In this document: piece by piece, positions 56,474-64,000 of the stretch
Layout: each line of letters starts with the position of its first letter
Numbering within the stretch: the first letter of the stretch is position 1
Translations under genes and position numbers: made by a program
The notes under the pieces: generated by a model
What the model was told of the DNA's origin: nothing
The model's database searches: none
Seen by the model: the letters and a program-made list of their open reading frames with translations, nothing else
Origin: Mycobacteriaceae bacterium
Lineage (GTDB): Bacteria; Actinomycetota; Actinomycetes; Mycobacteriales; Mycobacteriaceae
Assembly (NCBI GenBank): GCA_019245755.1
Contig: JAFARC010000018.1
Location: forward strand, 1 to 64,000
Reading direction: 5' to 3'
Length of the DNA: 64,000 nucleotides

Positions 56474-59400
56474 GGGCCGCCGCCATGATCGCCTCGTCTA
56501 CGTCGGTTCCGTTCTGCTCCGCCTCGGCGATGGCCTCCAAAACGCGCTTGTAGTCGCGCGGCATGACCTTTACGAACTGCTGTCGTTCCCTGCCCCAGTG
56601 AGCCAGAATTCGCTTGCCCGGCGCGGAGTCCGTGGCGTCGACGTGTTTGGTCAGCGCGTGGTGCAGCCAGTCCAGATCGTCGTCATCAAGTTCCTCGAGT
56701 TCGACCATCTCCGCGTTCAGGTGGTCGGGCAGCCTGCTTTCAGGGTCGTGCACGTAGGCGATACCGCCGGACATGCCCGCCGCGAAGTTTCGTCCGGTCG
56801 GACCCAGGATGACGACCTTGCCGCCGGTCATGTACTCGCAGCCATGGTCACCCACTCCCTCGACCACGGCGTGGGCTCCGGAGTTGCGGACCGCGAAGCG
56901 CTCGCCGACCACACCGCGCAGAAACGCCTCTCCGCTGGTGGCGCCGAACAGGATGACGTTGCCGCCGATGATGTTCTCTTCGGCGACGAAGTCAGCCGGC
57001 GCATTGCGGGCCGGCCGCACCACGATGCGGCCACCGGACAGGCCCTTGCCGACGTAGTCGTTGGCGTCGCCGTACACCCGCAGCGTGATACCCCTGGGTA
57101 TGAAGGCTCCGAAACTGTTTCCGGCCGACCCGTCGAATGTGATGTCGATGGTGTTGTCGGGCAGTCCTTGCCCGCCATAGGCCTTCGTCAGCTCGTGCCC
57201 GAGCATGGTTCCCACCGTGCGGTTGACGTTGGTTATCTTGGTGGAGAAGGTCACCGGCTTCTGTTGGTCGAGGGCCTCCCGGCTGACGACGATGAGCTGC
57301 TGATCCAGCGCCTTGTCCAGGCCGTGGTCTTGCCGCGAACTGCAGTAGAGGTCCTGGTTCATGAACGCCGACTCCGGGTCGTGCAGCACGGGCGACAAGT
57401 CCAGTTTGTGTGCTTTCCAGTGCTCGGCGGCCAGCGTGGTGTCCAAAGAGCCGACCTGGCCCACGGCTTCGTTGATGGTCCGGAAGCCGAGTTGCGCCAG
57501 GTGCTCGCGCACCTCTTCGGCGACGAACATGAAGAAGTTCTCCACGAATTCCGGCCGGCCGATGAAGCGCTTACGCAACTCCGGGTTCTGCGTGGCGACG
57601 CCCACCGGGCAGGTGTCAAGGTGACAAACCCGCATCATGATGCAGCCCGATACCACCAGCGGTGCGGTGGCGAACCCGTACTCCTCGGCGCCGAGCAACG
57701 TCGCGATCACCACGTCGCGGCCCGTCTTCATCTGCCCGTCCACCTGAACGACGATCCGGTCGCGTAACCCGTTGAGCAGCAGTGTCTGTTGCGTCTCCGC
57801 CAGGCCCAGTTCCCAAGGCGCGCCCGCGTGCTTCATCGACGTGAGCGGGGTGGCGCCCGTGCCGCCGTCATGGCCGGAGATCAGCACCACATCGGCGTGC
57901 GCTTTGGAAACCCCTGCCGCCACGGTGCCGACGCCTACCTCCGAGACCAGCTTCACGTGCACCCGTGCCTGCGGGTTGGCGTTCTTCAGGTCATAAATCA
58001 GCTGCGCGAGGTCCTCGATCGAATAGATGTCATGGTGCGGCGGCGGCGAGATCAGGCCGACGCCCGGTGTGGAGTGTCGCACCTCGGCCACCCACGGATA
58101 GACCTTGTGCCCGGGCAGCTGGCCGCCCTCACCGGGTTTCGCGCCCTGTGCCATCTTGATCTGGATGTCGGTGCAGTTCGTCAGATAGTCGCTGGTGACG
58201 CCGAACCTGGCCGAGGCGACCTGCTTGATCGCGCTGCGCCGCCAGTCGCCGTTGGGGTCGCGCTCGAACCGACGCACATCCTCGCCGCCCTCCCCGCAGT
58301 TCGATCGGCCACCGAGCCGGTTCATCGCGATCGCCAGCGTCTCGTGTGCTTCGGCAGAGATCGACCCGTAGCTCATCGCACCCGTGGCGAATCGCCTGAC
58401 GATTTCGCTGGCCGGTTCCACCTCTTCGATCGGCACCGGGGGGCGCACTCCCTCTTTGAACTTCAACAGCCCGCGCAGCGACGCCATCCGCTGGCTCTGG
58501 TCGTCGACCAGCTTGCTGTACTCCTTGAAGATCTTGTACTGCCCGGTGCGGGTCGAGTGCTGCAGCTTGAATACGGTGTCCGGGTTGAACAAGTGGTATT
58601 CGCCCTCGCGGCGCCACTGGTATTCCCCACCCACCGGCAACTCCCGGTGCGCGCGCTCCTCAGGGCGGTCCAGATGGGCGATGGCGTGCCGGGCGGCCAC
58701 GTCGTCGGCGATGTCGTCGAGGTCGATGCCCCCGGTCGGACAGGCGAGGCCGGTGAAGTATTCGTCGAGAAGCGCCTGCGACATGCCGACCGCCTGGAAC
58801 AGCTGCGCCCCGGTGTAGGACGCCAGCGTCGAGATGCCCATCTTCGACATCACCTTCAGCACGCCCTTGCCGGCCGCCTTGACGTAGTTGGTCAGCGCCT
58901 TCTCGCGGTCCATCCCGGTGATCACGCCACGGTCGAGCATGTCCTCGATCGACTCGAACGCCATGTATGGGTTGATCGCGGCAGCGCCGAAGCCGATCAG
59001 CGCCGCCATGTGGTGCACCTCGCGCGCATCGCCTGACTCCACGACCAGTCCGACGAGCGTGCGGGTGCGTTCACGCACGAGGTGATGGTGCACGGCCGAC
59101 ACGCTGAGCAACGACGGGATCGGTGCTAGCTTCTCGTCGGATTCCCGGTCGGACAGCACGATGATCCGGGCGTCGTCGGCGATCGCGGCCGACGCCTGCG
59201 CGCGCACCTCATCCAGCGCGGCCTTCAGCCCGGCGCCACCCTCGGCCACCGGGTACAGACAGCGAATCACCCTGGTGCGCATGCCATGCCGACGGCCGTT
59301 GATCTCCTCGTCGGGGTCGAGATTGATCAGCTTGGCCAATTCGTGGTTCCGCAGAATTGGCTGCTGCAGCACGATCTGACGACACGAGTTCTCGTCAGGG

Positions 59401-61049
59401 CTGAGCAGGTCGCCTTCCGGCCCGATCACGCCCTGCAGGCTGGTCACCACCTCTTCGCGGATGGCGTCCAGCGGCGGGTTGGTCACCTGCGCGAAGAGCT
59501 GGTGGAAGTAGTCGTAGAGCATCCGCGACCGCTGCGAGAGCACGGCGACCGGGGTGTCGGTGCCCATCGATCCGATCGGCTCCACACCGGCGCGGGACAT
59601 CGGCGCGACCAGCAGGTTGAGCTCTTCGTAGGTGTAGCCGAATACCAACTGCCGCAAAACGATCCGGTGATGCGGCATCCGGACGTAGGGTCCCTGCGGC
59701 AACTCCTCGAGTCCGATCAACCCGTTGTCGAGCCAGTCCTGGTACGGGTGTTCGACGGCCAACTCGGCTTTGATCTCCTCGTCGGAGACGATGCGGCCCT
59801 GCGCGGTGTCGACCAGGAACATGCGCCCCGGCTGCAACCGCATTCTGCGCACCACCTTCGCCGGGTCCAGTTCGAGCACCCCGGCCTCTGAGGCCATCAC
59901 TACCAGCCCGTCGTCTGTCACCCAGATCCGTGACGGTCGAAGGCCGTTGCGGTCCAGCACCGCCCCGACCACCGTGCCGTCGGTGAACGTCATCGACGCC
60001 GGGCCGTCCCAGGGCTCCATCAGCGACGCGTGGTACTGGTAGAACGCCCGGCGCGCCGGGTCCATCGACTCGTGACGTTCCCACGCCTCGGGGATCATCA
60101 TCAGCACCGCGTGCGCGAGGCTGCGCCCGCCGAGGTGCAGCAGTTCGAGCACTTCGTCGAAGCGCGCGGTGTCCGAAGCGCCCGGCGTGCAAATCGGGAA
60201 CAGCTTCTCGACCTCGTGTGGCGAGCCGAATATGTCGGAGCCGATCAGGGCTTCGCGGGCGCGCATCCAGTTCTCGTTTCCGGTGACGGTGTTGATCTCG
60301 CCGTTGTGGGCGATCCTTCGGAACGGGTGCGCCAACGGCCAGGACGGGAAGGTGTTCGTCGAGAACCGGGAATGAACGATGCCCAGTGCGCTGGTCAGTC
60401 GCTCGTCTTGCAGATCGAGGTAGAACGCCTTCAGCTGAGGGGTGGTCAGCATTCCCTTGAATACGTAGGTCTGACCGGAAAGGCTGGGAAAATAGACGGT
60501 TTCACGGCCGGGGCCGTCCTGACCGGGTCCCTTGGTACCGAGCTCGTGCTCTGCCCGCTTGCGCACGATGTAGGCGCGCCGTTCGAGCTCCATGCCTTCG
60601 GCGCCGGCGATGAAGACCTGTCGGAAGGTGGGCATCGCATCGCGGGCGAGTGCGCCGAGCGAAGACTCGTCGGTGGGCACCGCGCGCCACCCGAGCACCT
60701 CGAGACCCTCGGCCTCGGCGATCTTCTCCACCGCAGCACACGCCACCGCGGCGTCTTTCGACGACTGGGGCAGGAATGCCATGCCGGTGGCGTAGCTGCC
60801 CCGTGGCGGAAGGTCGAAATCCACCACCGCGCGCAGTAATTCATCGGGAACCTGGATCAGGATGCCGGCGCCGTCACCGGTATGCGGCTCGGCGCCCTGG
60901 GCTCCGCGATGCTCCAGGTTGAGCAGGGCGGTGATCGCCTTGTCGACGATGTCGCGGCTGCGGCGCCCGTAAATGTCGACGACCATCGCGACGCCGCACG
61001 CGTCATGTTCGAACGCGGGGTTATAAAGCCCGACATTCCTGGGCGTCAT
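56466..61049 (-). CDS. gltB: Glutamate synthase large subunit GltB
   Basis: GltB makes two glutamates from glutamine and 2-oxoglutarate. From ATG 61049 it has 1527 residues; GTG 61055 is two codons longer. The first 17 residues are a propeptide: after cleavage Cys18 ([11 protein letters not shown]) becomes the N-terminal nucleophile of the class II amidotransferase. The FMN/2-oxoglutarate domain holds the [3Fe-4S] cysteines in [15 protein letters not shown] and the [12 protein letters not shown] loop. The C-terminal right-handed beta-helix has repeats such as [13 protein letters not shown] cysteine-rich frame lies just upstream. Confidence 0.97.
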   Translation of the reverse strand: MTPRNVGLYNPAFEHDACGVAMVVDIYGRRSRDIVDKAITALLNLEHRGAQGAEPHTGDGAGILIQVPDELLRAVVDFDLPPRGSYATGMAFLPQSSKDAAVACAAVEKIAEAEGLEVLGWRAVPTDESSLGALARDAMPTFRQVFIAGAEGMELERRAYIVRKRAEHELGTKGPGQDGPGRETVYFPSLSGQTYVFKGMLTTPQLKAFYLDLQDERLTSALGIVHSRFSTNTFPSWPLAHPFRRIAHNGEINTVTGNENWMRAREALIGSDIFGSPHEVEKLFPICTPGASDTARFDEVLELLHLGGRSLAHAVLMMIPEAWERHESMDPARRAFYQYHASLMEPWDGPASMTFTDGTVVGAVLDRNGLRPSRIWVTDDGLVVMASEAGVLELDPAKVVRRMRLQPGRMFLVDTAQGRIVSDEEIKAELAVEHPYQDWLDNGLIGLEELPQGPYVRMPHHRIVLRQLVFGYTYEELNLLVAPMSRAGVEPIGSMGTDTPVAVLSQRSRMLYDYFHQLFAQVTNPPLDAIREEVVTSLQGVIGPEGDLLSPDENSCRQIVLQQPILRNHELAKLINLDPDEEINGRRHGMRTRVIRCLYPVAEGGAGLKAALDEVRAQASAAIADDARIIVLSDRESDEKLAPIPSLLSVSAVHHHLVRERTRTLVGLVVESGDAREVHHMAALIGFGAAAINPYMAFESIEDMLDRGVITGMDREKALTNYVKAAGKGVLKVMSKMGISTLASYTGAQLFQAVGMSQALLDEYFTGLACPTGGIDLDDIADDVAARHAIAHLDRPEERAHRELPVGGEYQWRREGEYHLFNPDTVFKLQHSTRTGQYKIFKEYSKLVDDQSQRMASLRGLLKFKEGVRPPVPIEEVEPASEIVRRFATGAMSYGSISAEAHETLAIAMNRLGGRSNCGEGGEDVRRFERDPNGDWRRSAIKQVASARFGVTSDYLTNCTDIQIKMAQGAKPGEGGQLPGHKVYPWVAEVRHSTPGVGLISPPPHHDIYSIEDLAQLIYDLKNANPQARVHVKLVSEVGVGTVAAGVSKAHADVVLISGHDGGTGATPLTSMKHAGAPWELGLAETQQTLLLNGLRDRIVVQVDGQMKTGRDVVIATLLGAEEYGFATAPLVVSGCIMMRVCHLDTCPVGVATQNPELRKRFIGRPEFVENFFMFVAEEVREHLAQLGFRTINEAVGQVGSLDTTLAAEHWKAHKLDLSPVLHDPESAFMNQDLYCSSRQDHGLDKALDQQLIVVSREALDQQKPVTFSTKITNVNRTVGTMLGHELTKAYGGQGLPDNTIDITFDGSAGNSFGAFIPRGITLRVYGDANDYVGKGLSGGRIVVRPARNAPADFVAEENIIGGNVILFGATSGEAFLRGVVGERFAVRNSGAHAVVEGVGDHGCEYMTGGKVVILGPTGRNFAAGMSGGIAYVHDPESRLPDHLNAEMVELEELDDDDLDWLHHALTKHVDATDSAPGKRILAHWGRERQQFVKVMPRDYKRVLEAIAEAEQNGTDVDEAIMAAAHG

Positions 61050-61055
61050 TCCCAC

Positions 61056-61226
61056 CTAACCCTTCGCGAAAATAATGCACCTGGCCTTGTCGATTCTGCG
61101 CCGGTTCACACCGGCTGCCACCAGGGCGGAATCCCGCGGAGGGAGTGCTGCCGTGCGACGCTGGACGGCGCACTTGTCCCAGTCACGACAAGTGCAGAAA
61201 ACGATATGACAAACACCGCCTGACAT
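61056..61226 (-). other. Cysteine-rich upstream frame in the gltB leader
   Basis: A 56-codon minus-strand frame begins at ATG 61226 (MSGGVCHIVFCTCRDWDKC at its start) and ends in a TAG directly abutting the alternative gltB GTG at 61055, seven bases from the ATG at 61049. Four of its first 19 codons are Cys. It has no clear ribosome binding site. It could be a translated leader that couples to or attenuates gltB; mycobacterial polycysteine leaders of that kind are known. It may equally be chance. Confidence 0.3.
61170..61195. promoter_or_regulatory. Inverted repeat in the gltB leader
   Basis: GCACTTGTC and GACAAGTGC are a perfect 9-bp inverted repeat with an 8-base loop, about 120 bases upstream of gltB and inside the cysteine-rich frame. 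It could be an operator or an RNA hairpin controlling glutamate synthase. Confidence 0.5.
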
Positions 61227-61441
61227 GCCAACTTAGTCAACCCTAACCAGGCCTTCGGCGGCCGCCGTCTGCGTCCGATTTCAGGCACCGGAACCGCTGT
61301 GCCGCTTGCTAATTGATGATACTCGCGTGGGACGCGGTGCCGGTACACCGTCCGACTCAAGTTTGCTGGATTTACGAAGCTGTCGCGCCTATCCCGCATC
61401 CACCACGTGAAATACCCGAGTGACGAGTCGCCGAGTGATTT
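61227..61441. other. Intergenic region between gltB leader and tetR
   Basis: About 215 bases without a supported gene. It probably contains the gltB promoter. I see no strong terminator for the minus-strand TetR gene that ends at 61442. Confidence 0.4.
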
Positions 61442-62056
61442 CTAATTGTTTGCTGTCGGGGGGGCCTGCAGCATCCGCCACAGCCCTTCGGCAAGGCGTT
61501 CGCAGAACGCGTCGGCGCCGTCGTCGGCATGGGTCAGGGCACGAAAGAATGTGGCGCCACGGACGATGTCGAATACCGCCTCCGCGTCGCAGTCCGGGGC
61601 CACCCGGCCTTCGGCGGCGGCATGGCCGATCAACTCCTTGAGTGCCGCACGCACCGGCAGCTCGCCGCGGGTGAGCAGGCGCTGGTAGCTGGCCGGGTCG
61701 CGGCCGTAACCGGCAAGCAGGCCGGGGACTGCGGCGCGGGCGGCCGGTTCGGTGGCCACGTCGAGGAACAGCCCCACCCAGGTCCGAAGGTCGGCGCGCA
61801 GGTCGCCGGTCGGATCGGGAAGGTCGAAGGTGTCCAGATGCAGCACCGCTTCTTCGAGCAGCTCGGCCTTGCTGGCCCAGCGGCGGTAGATGGTCGGGAT
61901 GCCGACCCCCGCGCGCCGCGCGATCGCGGCCAGCGTGGTGTCCTCATAGCCTTGCTCGACCACAACATCTCGGGCCGCCGAGATGATGGCCGCGCCCACC
62001 GCTGGATCACGGGGCCGACCCGGACCCGCGCGCGTTCCGTTCTTGCTGTGCGCCAT
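61442..62056 (-). CDS. TetR-family regulator
   Basis: The 204-residue protein has the HTH pattern AIISAARDVVVEQGYEDTTLAAIARRAGVGIPTIYRRWASKAELLEEAV, with a basic start (MAHSKNGTRAGPGRPRD). The C-terminal domain has the AcrR-like TetR_C shape (TWVGLFLDVATEPAARAAVPGLLAGYGRDP). ATG 62056 follows GGAGG by three bases. It is divergent from the next gene pair, with an 8-bp-arm palindrome between, so it most likely represses that pair and itself. Confidence 0.88.
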   Translation of the reverse strand: MAHSKNGTRAGPGRPRDPAVGAAIISAARDVVVEQGYEDTTLAAIARRAGVGIPTIYRRWASKAELLEEAVLHLDTFDLPDPTGDLRADLRTWVGLFLDVATEPAARAAVPGLLAGYGRDPASYQRLLTRGELPVRAALKELIGHAAAEGRVAPDCDAEAVFDIVRGATFFRALTHADDGADAFCERLAEGLWRMLQAPPTANN

Positions 62057-62076
62057 CCGCCTCCGGAAAAGGTATT

Positions 62077-62098
62077 GATTACGTATCGTAACGTAATC
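62077..62098. promoter_or_regulatory. TetR operator in the divergent promoter
   Basis: GATTACGT and ACGTAATC are a perfect 8-bp inverted repeat with a 6-base centre, 20 bases from the TetR start and 12 bases from the start of the plus-strand gene. The site overlaps the place where both promoters must lie. It is the natural binding site of the adjacent TetR protein. Confidence 0.75.
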
Positions 62099-62110
62099 TA
62101 CCATGCGTAC

Positions 62111-63229
62111 ATGCTGACTGCTCAAGACGAGTTGATGTGCCACCAACTACCCACGACGTTCGATCACGTGCAGCAGTCCGATCTGCGCTGGACCGAGAGA
62201 GTGGTGGTGTACGGGTTCGAGACGGCCACCGGCACCAGCCTGATGACCGGACTGGCGCGCTACCCCAACCGGAACGTCATCGACGCGTACGCGATGGCCA
62301 CCGTTGACGGGCGGGCGCATGTGATGCGGACCTCGCGCGAGCTCTCGGCGGGCATCGACGGCATCGTCTCTTGGCAGGTCGGCGGCTACACCTACCGGAT
62401 TGTTGAACCGCTACGCCAGGTGCAGACCCTGCTGCAGGCAGGCTCCGACTACGACCTGACGATGGACCTCACGTTCACCGGCACATTCCCGTGCTATGAA
62501 CAGGCGCCGGCGTTCTTTCGGCACCGCGGCCGCGTCGACGAGGACGCGCGCCGGTTCTACCAGAACGGGTACGCGACGGGATCAGTCACCGTGGGTACCC
62601 GCCGGCTAGAGATCAGCCCGCAGAGTTGGTATTTCGCTCGGGACCATTCGTGGGGGGTGCGCCGCGGCGGTGGCGGCGGCAACCTGCCGGAGTCGGCGGT
62701 GCTGCAGCCGCATGAAATTCCCGACGGGGTGCTCTACTTCATGGGGATCTTCCAATTCGACGACCGGGTCGTTCACTTCGCGCAGCGCGAGGATGCCGGC
62801 GGCCGAATCTGGCATTACGAGGGTGAGGTGCTCTACCCGCTGTCCACCGGCAAGTCGAACCAGCGGATCACCCAGGTGGATCACCGCTTCCGCTTTCGGG
62901 AGGAACTGCCGCGGGTGATCGCCGCCGGCGACGTCGTGATCCGGGCCGACGACGGGGCCGAGGACACCATCTCGATCAAGCCGGTAACGGACTTTTGGCC
63001 AGGGTTCGCCGGTTACGACGAGTACCGGGGATACGCGTCCGGTTACTGGCGCGGGCCCAACTACACCGACGCGTTCGTCGTTGACACCACCGACAAGAGC
63101 GCAATCGCCGAGGTGAGCATGCTCAGCGAGACCCTCTGCGAGGTGCGCTGCGGCGACGCCACCGGCCACGGCCTGCTGGAAATGGTGTTCATGGGCCGCA
63201 ACGACCATTACGGCTACGCCGGTTACTGA
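62111..63229 (+). CDS. Conserved hypothetical protein paired with a phosphotransferase
   Basis: The 372-residue protein (ATG 62111) has no signal peptide or membrane helix and looks beta-rich, with many Trp, Tyr and His in strand-like segments (GIDGIVSWQVGGYTYRIVEPL, GVLYFMGIFQFDDRVVHFAQRED, DFWPGFAGYDEYRGYASGYW). I do not recognise a family with certainty; similar two-domain proteins are often annotated as lipocalin-like or DUF7064/DUF7065 next to phosphotransferases. It overlaps the next gene by one base (TGATG), so the two are made together, and it is probably controlled by the TetR protein. Confidence 0.75.
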   Translation: MLTAQDELMCHQLPTTFDHVQQSDLRWTERVVVYGFETATGTSLMTGLARYPNRNVIDAYAMATVDGRAHVMRTSRELSAGIDGIVSWQVGGYTYRIVEPLRQVQTLLQAGSDYDLTMDLTFTGTFPCYEQAPAFFRHRGRVDEDARRFYQNGYATGSVTVGTRRLEISPQSWYFARDHSWGVRRGGGGGNLPESAVLQPHEIPDGVLYFMGIFQFDDRVVHFAQREDAGGRIWHYEGEVLYPLSTGKSNQRITQVDHRFRFREELPRVIAAGDVVIRADDGAEDTISIKPVTDFWPGFAGYDEYRGYASGYWRGPNYTDAFVVDTTDKSAIAEVSMLSETLCEVRCGDATGHGLLEMVFMGRNDHYGYAGY

Positions 63230-64000
63230 TGGCGCCGACCGACCTGCTCCGCCCCACGGCCGAGGAGCTGCCTGCCCTGCTGGAGCCGGCGCTGCGTCAA
63301 CACGTTCCCGGCAGCGACGCCATTGAGAACTGGCGTCCCGCAGACCGCGGCCTGTCTACCGAGACGTTTCTGTTTGACGCCATCGATTCCAGCGGCGAAA
63401 CGGTCGAACAATTGGTGTTCCGTCGCCCTCCGGCGGTGGCCCTATACCCGGACTACGACCTCCTGCGCCAGGTTCTTGTGATGAACCGACTGCGGCACAC
63501 CGCGATTCCGGTGCCGCGGGTAATCTGGTTCGACCGCGCGGGACGTGCCCTGGGCACTCCGTACTGCGTGATGGAACACGTGCCGAACATCGGCACAACC
63601 GGTGACTTCCCGTCCTATCACACCAGCGGGCTGTACTTCGATGCCGACGAACACCAACGCGCCAAGATGTGGTGGGGCTGCGTCAAGTCGATCGCGGACG
63701 TGCACCTCCTCGACTGGCGGACGCTGCGGCTGGAGTCGCTGCTGATGCCCGAACGCGGCGCCCGTCCCCTGCAGCAGGTCCTCGACTACTACCGGGCCAC
63801 GCTGCGGTGGGCCTCGGCCGACCAGCCGCGACCGGAGTTGACCGCCGCCGTGGACTGGCTGTCTGACAACGTCTACGAGCCCCGACACCTCTGCCTGTGT
63901 TGGGGCGACAGCCGTCTGTCGAATGTGCTCTACGGCCCTCGGTTCGAGGTCGCCGCGGTGGTCGACTGGGAGGTGGCATACATCGGGGACCACGAAGCCG
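63229..64000 (+). CDS. APH-family phosphotransferase, partial (runs off the window)
   Basis: The gene starts at ATG 63229, overlapping the previous stop by one base, and is open to the end of the window (257 complete codons). It is an aminoglycoside phosphotransferase-like kinase fold: the nucleotide-binding N lobe has LSTETFLFDA and LVFRRPP, and the hinge is YCVMEHVP. The catalytic loop reads LCWGDSRLSNVL, where the usual HGD is WGD but the Asp and Asn remain; the metal-binding motif is VVDWEVAYIGD. Such proteins often phosphorylate unknown small molecules rather than antibiotics. The C-terminus is missing. Confidence 0.85.
   Translation, partial: MAPTDLLRPTAEELPALLEPALRQHVPGSDAIENWRPADRGLSTETFLFDAIDSSGETVEQLVFRRPPAVALYPDYDLLRQVLVMNRLRHTAIPVPRVIWFDRAGRALGTPYCVMEHVPNIGTTGDFPSYHTSGLYFDADEHQRAKMWWGCVKSIADVHLLDWRTLRLESLLMPERGARPLQQVLDYYRATLRWASADQPRPELTAAVDWLSDNVYEPRHLCLCWGDSRLSNVLYGPRFEVAAVVDWEVAYIGDHEA

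Noticed and set aside
61106..61399. 97-codon minus-strand frame upstream of gltB with a signal peptide-like segment
   Set aside because: No ribosome binding site at its start and the hydrophobic part is internal; the other frame is richer in Cys and ends at the gltB start, so it was listed instead.

Overview
The window is a GC-rich chromosomal segment of a mycobacterium, most likely non-tuberculous. The evidence is the complete mycolic acid, arabinogalactan and antigen 85 locus (accD4, pks13, fadD32, a cutinase-like lipase, fbpD, fbpA, aftB, ubiA, a DPPR phosphatase, glfT2, glf, pirG/erp), followed in M. tuberculosis-like order by homologues of Rv3811 to Rv3859c (csp, serS, pheA, glpQ1, sodA, espR, hns, rraA, ethA/ethR, gltD/gltB). 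Rv numbers are from memory. Several M. tuberculosis neighbours are missing: the sulfolipid cluster between Rv3819 and serS, PE_PGRS62 after csp, one of three tandem acyltransferases, bfrB and Rv3848. Gln145 in SodA and a DinB3-type polymerase beside ethR also fit an environmental species. Layout: 0.3-2.6 kb holds a type I cholesterol oxidase-like flavoenzyme and a mycothiol-dependent isomerase-family protein. 2.7-22.3 kb is a run of minus-strand genes building the cell envelope, many overlapping by 4 bp: AccD4, FadD32 and Pks13 make mycolates, the Ag85 proteins transfer them, and AftB, UbiA, the phosphatase, GlfT2 and Glf build arabinogalactan and its decaprenyl-linked donor. A collapsed third antigen 85 gene lies between fbpA and aftB. 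22.5-38.4 kb is mixed-strand: Erp, an amidase, a HAD phosphatase, two acyltransferases, a metallo-beta-lactamase/Rieske fusion, SerS, a septum-formation-type protein, a zincin, a phosphoglycerate mutase-like enzyme, PheA, a CPBP protease, an LCP ligase, GlpQ1 and a DUF4328 protein. 38.4-39.1 kb is a gene-poor stretch with a DnaA-box cluster, an eight-codon leader frame and a 52-residue membrane protein. 39.2-44.2 kb has sodA, an Rv3847 homologue and espR, facing a three-gene minus-strand cassette (Pro/Gly-rich bitopic protein, ImmA/IrrE-like metallopeptidase, polytopic MAB_1171c-like protein). I regard this cassette as the best candidate for an undescribed system. 44.3-48.7 kb carries an Rv3850 homologue, a tightly packed YcnI-CopC-CopD copper cluster, the H1-like Hns and RraA. 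48.7-54.8 kb has ethA/ethR with a palindromic operator, dinB3, a TetR gene with its own 9-bp-arm palindrome, a PHP-domain protein, an F420-dependent oxidoreductase and a 46-residue ORF. 55.0-61.0 kb is gltB-gltD with a cysteine-rich upstream frame. 61.4-64 kb is a TetR gene divergent, across a clear operator, from a translationally coupled pair: an unrecognised 372-aa protein and a phosphotransferase that runs off the end. No tRNA, rRNA, CRISPR array, intact insertion sequence or prophage was recognised.
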